Of a stretch of 44,152 nucleotides of DNA, positions 40,928-44,152 are shown piece by piece; the stretch's first letter is position 1, and the number at the start of each line of letters is the position of its first letter. The stretch covers positions 1 to 44,152 of the forward strand of contig NZ_JAFELM010000026.1 in assembly GCF_016890225.1 (NCBI RefSeq). Direction: 5' to 3'. The DNA is from Bacillus suaedaesalsae (lineage in GTDB: Bacteria; Bacillota; Bacilli; Bacillales; SA4). The position numbers and the translations under genes were made by a program. The notes below the pieces were generated by a model. The model was given only the letters and a program-made list of their open reading frames with translations. It did not search any database and had not been told where the DNA came from.

Positions 40928-42223
40928 TTGGTATCTACTTTATTAGCGATATTTATCTTTTTACTTACGCTTGTACTAGTCATTTGGCAGCCTAAAAATT
41001 TATCGATAGGTTGGTCTGCCATTGGTGGGGCGCTATTAGCGTTATTAGTTGGTGCTGTATCATTCCAGGACGTTATCGATGTAACCGGAATAGTTTGGAA
41101 TGCTACCTTAACATTCGTTGCACTTATTATCATTTCGTTAATACTAGATGAGATTGGATTTTTTGAATGGTCTGCCTTACACATGGCTCGCTATGCAAAA
41201 GGCAGCGGTATGAAAATGTTCCTTTTAGTTACAATACTAGGAGCGATTGTGGCTGCCTTTTTCGCGAATGACGGAGCAGCACTAATCCTAACTCCTATCG
41301 TACTAGCAATGGTTCGAGCACTTAAATTTAAGGATAGCATGATTTTACCTTTCATTATGGCAAGTGGATTCATTGCAGATACTACTTCTCTTCCACTCGT
41401 TGTAAGTAACCTAGTAAACATTGTTTCTGCAGACTTTTTCAACATCGGTTTCGTTGAATATGCGAGCAGAATGATTGTACCGAACTTTTTCGCATTAGGT
41501 GCGAGTATTCTAGTCTTGTATTTATATTTCCGTAAGAGCATTCCTGCTTCTTTCGATGAAAGTAGCTTAAAAGCACCGAAAGAGGCAATCAAAGACGAAA
41601 GAATGTTCAAGCTATCGTGGTTTGTACTAGGTATTTTATTAATTGGATATTTCGCAAGTGAATTTACTGGCATACCTGTTTCTATTATTGCGGGAATTGT
41701 TGCGATTGCATTTTTAGTGATCGCGAGAGGCAGCTCTGCTGTTAATACGAAACAAGTATTAAAAGGTGCACCTTGGGCAATTGTATTTTTCTCCATCGGG
41801 ATGTATGTTGTCGTGTACGGTTTACGAAACGAAGGGTTAACGGACTTGCTTGCACAATTAATACAAGCTGCAGCAGATGAAGGACTATTTGTTGCAACGA
41901 TTTCCATGGGCTTTATCGCTGCGATTCTTTCATCAGTCATGAACAATATGCCAACGGTTATGATTGATGCGCTTGCAATTGCAGATACAAATACAACTGG
42001 AATCGTAAGAGAAGCATTAATTTACGCTAACATAATTGGTTCCGATTTAGGGCCAAAAATTACTCCAATCGGTTCACTCGCAACATTATTATGGCTTCAC
42101 GTCCTTTCTACAAAAGGAGTTAAAATATCTTGGGGCTACTACTTTAAAGTAGGTATTGTATTAACAGTTCCAACCTTATTCATCACATTAGTTGGTCTAT
42201 ATCTTTGGTTATTACTCATTTAA
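40928..42223 (+). CDS. arsB: Arsenite efflux permease ArsB
   Basis: A 431-residue ArsB/NhaD-superfamily transporter with about twelve membrane segments. Family features are [16 protein letters not shown] in the first half and the inverted-repeat counterpart [18 protein letters not shown] in the second, followed by [20 protein letters not shown]. It is the ArsB type, not the ACR3 type found in the B. subtilis skin element. It extrudes arsenite and antimonite. TTG start behind a strong AAGGGGGGAAC. It ends 13 bases before arsC. Confidence 0.93.
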   Translation: MVSTLLAIFIFLLTLVLVIWQPKNLSIGWSAIGGALLALLVGAVSFQDVIDVTGIVWNATLTFVALIIISLILDEIGFFEWSALHMARYAKGSGMKMFLLVTILGAIVAAFFANDGAALILTPIVLAMVRALKFKDSMILPFIMASGFIADTTSLPLVVSNLVNIVSADFFNIGFVEYASRMIVPNFFALGASILVLYLYFRKSIPASFDESSLKAPKEAIKDERMFKLSWFVLGILLIGYFASEFTGIPVSIIAGIVAIAFLVIARGSSAVNTKQVLKGAPWAIVFFSIGMYVVVYGLRNEGLTDLLAQLIQAAADEGLFVATISMGFIAAILSSVMNNMPTVMIDALAIADTNTTGIVREALIYANIIGSDLGPKITPIGSLATLLWLHVLSTKGVKISWGYYFKVGIVLTVPTLFITLVGLYLWLLLI

Positions 42224-42236
42224 AGGAGAATTAATT

Positions 42237-42656
42237 ATGTCTAAAAAAACGATTTATTTCTTATGTACAGGAAATTCTTGCCGAAGCCAAATGGCAGAGG
42301 GGTGGGCCAAAAAACATTTAGGAGAAGAGTGGGATGTGAAAAGTGCAGGTCTAGAAGCACACGGCTTAAATCCAAATGCTGTAAAAGCAATGAACGAGTC
42401 TGGTATTGATATATCCACACAAACTTCTGACACGATTGATCCTGAAGTTTTAAATAATGCTGATTTAGTTGTTACACTTTGTGGCCACGCGGCAGATCAT
42501 TGTCCCGTAACACCACCACACGTTAAACGCGTACACTGGGGCTTTGATGATCCAGCTAAAGCGGAAGGAACAGAAGAAGAAAAATGGGCAATGTTCCAAC
42601 GTGTCCGTGATGATATCGGAGACCGTATTAAGCGTTTTGCTGACACAGGAGAATAA
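42237..42656 (+). CDS. arsC: Arsenate reductase ArsC (thioredoxin-coupled)
   Basis: A 139-residue enzyme with the low-molecular-weight phosphatase P-loop CTGNSCRS (Cys10, Arg16) and the redox pair Cys82 and Cys89 (LCGHAADHC), the numbering of S. aureus and B. subtilis thioredoxin-dependent ArsC. It reduces arsenate to arsenite for export by ArsB. AAAGGAG precedes the ATG. The end of the gene is followed by two hairpins. Confidence 0.95.
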   Translation: MSKKTIYFLCTGNSCRSQMAEGWAKKHLGEEWDVKSAGLEAHGLNPNAVKAMNESGIDISTQTSDTIDPEVLNNADLVVTLCGHAADHCPVTPPHVKRVHWGFDDPAKAEGTEEEKWAMFQRVRDDIGDRIKRFADTGE

Positions 42657-42664
42657 TATACAAA

Positions 42665-42691
42665 AAACTACGAGCTTATTGCTCGTAGTTT
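42665..42691 (+). terminator. Hairpin after arsC
   Basis: AAACTACGAGC, loop TTATT, GCTCGTAGTTT: a perfect 11-bp stem nine bases after the arsC stop. The following bases are CAGAC, so there is no long T run; it could end the transcript in either direction. Confidence 0.65.
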
Positions 42692-42692
42692 C

Positions 42693-42739
42693 AGACTGTA
42701 GACAAACTCGATTATTTCGAGTTGTTTGCAGTCTTTTTT
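42693..42739 (+). terminator. Second hairpin with T run
   Basis: AGACTGTAGACAAACTCGA, loop TTATT, TCGAGTTGTTTGCAGTCT and then TTTTT. The stem is long, with a bulge and wobble pairs. It is the better terminator of the ars operon; alternatively it belongs to the border of the insertion sequence. Confidence 0.65.
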
Positions 42740-42783
42740 CTATTTTTATGAAGTTTTCTGTAAGACAAGGTGATTTCCGCTCC

Positions 42784-42882
42784 ATGGCACTCGCTTTCCG
42801 CGGGGTGGGCGGTGAGCCTCCTCGCCGTTCCGGCTGTGGGGTCTCACCTGTCCCACTGCCTCCCGCAGGAGTCGAGTGCCAT
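42784..42882. repeat. GC-rich palindromic (REP/MITE-like) element
   Basis: A 99-bp GC-rich block in an AT-rich surround. It has perfect 10-bp terminal inverted repeats, ATGGCACTCG (42784-42793) and CGAGTGCCAT (42873-42882); inside them TTTCCGCGGGG faces CCCGCAGGAG, and GGTGAG faces CTCACC. It could fold into one long hairpin. No coding capacity. Similar GC-rich hairpin repeats are scattered in several Bacillaceae genomes, from memory. Confidence 0.75.
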
Positions 42883-42924
42883 TCCACTTCAATCGGTTTT
42901 TAAATTCATTCTGTTCTATAATAT

Positions 42925-42950
42925 CTTCTTATTTTAAAATAAAAGAAGAA
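42925..42950. repeat. AT-rich inverted repeat before the transposase
   Basis: TTCTTATTTT and AAAATAAAAGAA form an imperfect palindrome 20 bases before the transposase start. It may be part of the left end or the promoter region of the insertion sequence. Confidence 0.4.
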
Positions 42951-42969
42951 TAATAATTGAGGTGACATT

Positions 42970-44152
42970 ATGCTAACGAAACATAATTCTATACAAAGAG
43001 ATCAAATCGAAATGATAGCCTTAGATGAACTTGTTCCTGCCAATCATCTTGTACGCAAACTTGAAGTGGCAATTGATTTTTCTTTCATTTATCCTCTTGT
43101 TAAAGATATGTACTCTGAAGTTGGTCGCCCAAGTATTGACCCAATTATCTTAGTAAAAATGGCATTTATCCAATACATATTCGGTATTCGATCAATGCGT
43201 AAGACTATAGACGAAATAGAAACAAATATGGCAAATCGTTGGTTTTTAGGTTATGGGTTTCATGATAAGATCCCTCACTTCTCTACCTTCGGTAAAAATT
43301 ATGAAAGACGTTTTAAAGATACAGACTTATTTGAACAAATCTTTTATCGAATCTTAAAAGAAGCAGCTGATAAGAAATTGATTAGTGCTGAACACGTCTT
43401 TGTTGATTCAACACATGTAAAAGCTAGTGCTAATAAGCGGAAATTCGAAAAGAAAGTTGTGCGGAAAGAAACTCGAGCTTACCAGGAGCGACTACAAGAA
43501 GAAATTAATAAAGATCGTGAAGACCATGATAAACCACCTTTTCCACCTGATAAATTTGACCAAGAAGAGATGAAAGAGATCAAAGAAAGTACAACAGATC
43601 CGGAAAGTGGATACTATGTTAAGGATGAACGCACGAAACAGTTCGCTTACTCCTTTCATGCAGATGCAGACAGAAAAGGTTTTGTATTAGGTTCAACAGT
43701 TACAGCTGGAAATGTTCATGATAGTAATCTTCTTGAGTCTTTAGTAGAGAAAGTGAAAGAGTCAATTGGTAAACCAAAAGCAGTTGCGGCTGATACAGCT
43801 TATAAAACACCTGCCATTGCACAATATCTAATAGAAAATGACATTACACCGGCATTTCCATATACACGCCCACGAACAAAAGAAGGATACTTTAGGAAAC
43901 ATGATTACGTATACGATGAGCACTATGACTGCTATATATGTCCGAAAGGACAGATACTAAACTATTCAACCACCACTAAGGAAGGTTATCGTCAATACAA
44001 GTCTGACCCACATTACTGTTCGACTTGTCCTTTACTTGCTCAATGTACACAGAGTAGAATCATCAAAAGCTTATACAACGTCATGTGTGGGAAGCGTATG
44101 TGGAGGAAGCAGAACATCTTCGTCATCACGAGGAAGTTAAAGAGATATATGC
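42970..44152 (+). pseudogene. IS1182-type transposase, frameshifted, 3' end outside window
   Basis: A DDE transposase of the IS1182 type. The N-terminal InsH/DUF772-like domain is at about 1-110 (DELVPANHLVRKLE, GRPSIDPIILVKMAF, GYGFHDKIPHFSTFGKNY). Catalytic aspartates lie in HVFVDSTHVKASANKRKF (Asp near 156) and VAADTAYKTP (near 277), and there is a Cys-rich CYICPKG/CSTCPLLAQC segment. After TQSR, about codon 363 (44056-44060), the frame is lost: one extra A there would give SRNHQKLIQRHVWEAYVEEA, the normal family continuation in the +1-shifted frame to the window end. GAGGTGA precedes the ATG. Either an inactivating deletion or a sequencing error. Confidence 0.85.

Noticed and set aside
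42544-42903. Frames on both strands across arsC end and the GC-rich palindrome
   Set aside because: They join arsC antisense or shifted sequence to a non-coding palindromic element and lack start signals.

Overview
The window looks like chromosomal DNA of an AT-rich, endospore-forming member of the Bacillaceae. Evidence: a complete rsbR-S-T-U-V-W-sigB-rsbX stress operon, the sporulation genes cmpA and ydcC (the latter with a near-perfect SigE promoter), Bacillus-type ribosome binding sites with frequent TTG/GTG starts, a T-box leader, and an rRNA leader whose boxA reads GTTCTTTGAAAACTA. From about 1 to 23,960 gene order follows, in inverted orientation and from memory, the Bacillus subtilis ddl-murF-cshA-ydbS-ydbT-ydcA-acpS-ydcC-alr-ndoAI-ndoA-rsb/sigB-tex-cmpA-ydcK-tRNA segment. 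Species cannot be named from the sequence alone.

Layout. 1-1,632: the 5' end of a 16S rRNA gene preceded by twelve tRNA genes, all on the minus strand, with one promoter ahead of the tRNAs and a second between the tRNAs and 16S. 1,728-4,598: ydcK (SprT-like), cmpA (37 codons, opposite strand) and tex. 4,673-9,666: the sigma-B operon with a SigA-type promoter before rsbR and an autoregulatory SigB promoter at the rsbU/rsbV border. 10,000-13,962: the ndoAI-ndoA toxin-antitoxin pair, alr, ydcC and acpS. 14,068-19,452: rhomboid protease ydcA (plus strand), PH-domain membrane proteins ydbT/ydbS, UV endonuclease uvsE and RNA helicase cshA with a long leader. 19,761-23,957: a DegV protein, an alpha/beta hydrolase, murF and ddl. 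24,109-28,329: a tightly overlapping MoxR / DUF58 / DUF4129 / NAD-epimerase operon. 28,470-34,185: an MFS transporter, the copper operon csoR-copZ-copA plus a His-rich surface protein, and a DinB-like protein. 34,265-35,905: an amino-acid permease behind a T-box riboswitch. 36,038-40,443: a NERD-domain protein, a five-copy 21-bp repeat, an MFS transporter, the cystine symporter tcyP and a decayed MFS remnant. 40,574-42,656: arsR-arsB-arsC. 42,657-44,152: hairpins, a GC-rich palindromic repeat and a frameshifted IS1182-type transposase running off the window.

How the genes work together. The left half is a conserved housekeeping and stress block: peptidoglycan precursor synthesis (alr, ddl, murF), cofactor loading of acyl carrier protein (acpS), RNA metabolism (cshA, tex, ndoA) and the general stress switch. 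The stressosome proteins RsbR/RsbS release RsbT, which activates phosphatase RsbU; RsbU dephosphorylates RsbV, which takes RsbW off SigB; RsbX resets the stressosome. The right half is more accessory: metal and metalloid resistance with recognisable CsoR operators and an ArsR-type promoter, several transporters, a pseudogene and mobile DNA.

I did not find a clearly new multi-gene system. The least explained signals are the exactly 21-bp-phased repeat array upstream of the NERD gene, the GC-rich palindromic element beside the insertion sequence, a roughly 180-bp GC-richer patch behind alr, the terminator-like hairpin in the cshA leader, and the T-box whose specifier codon is ambiguous.
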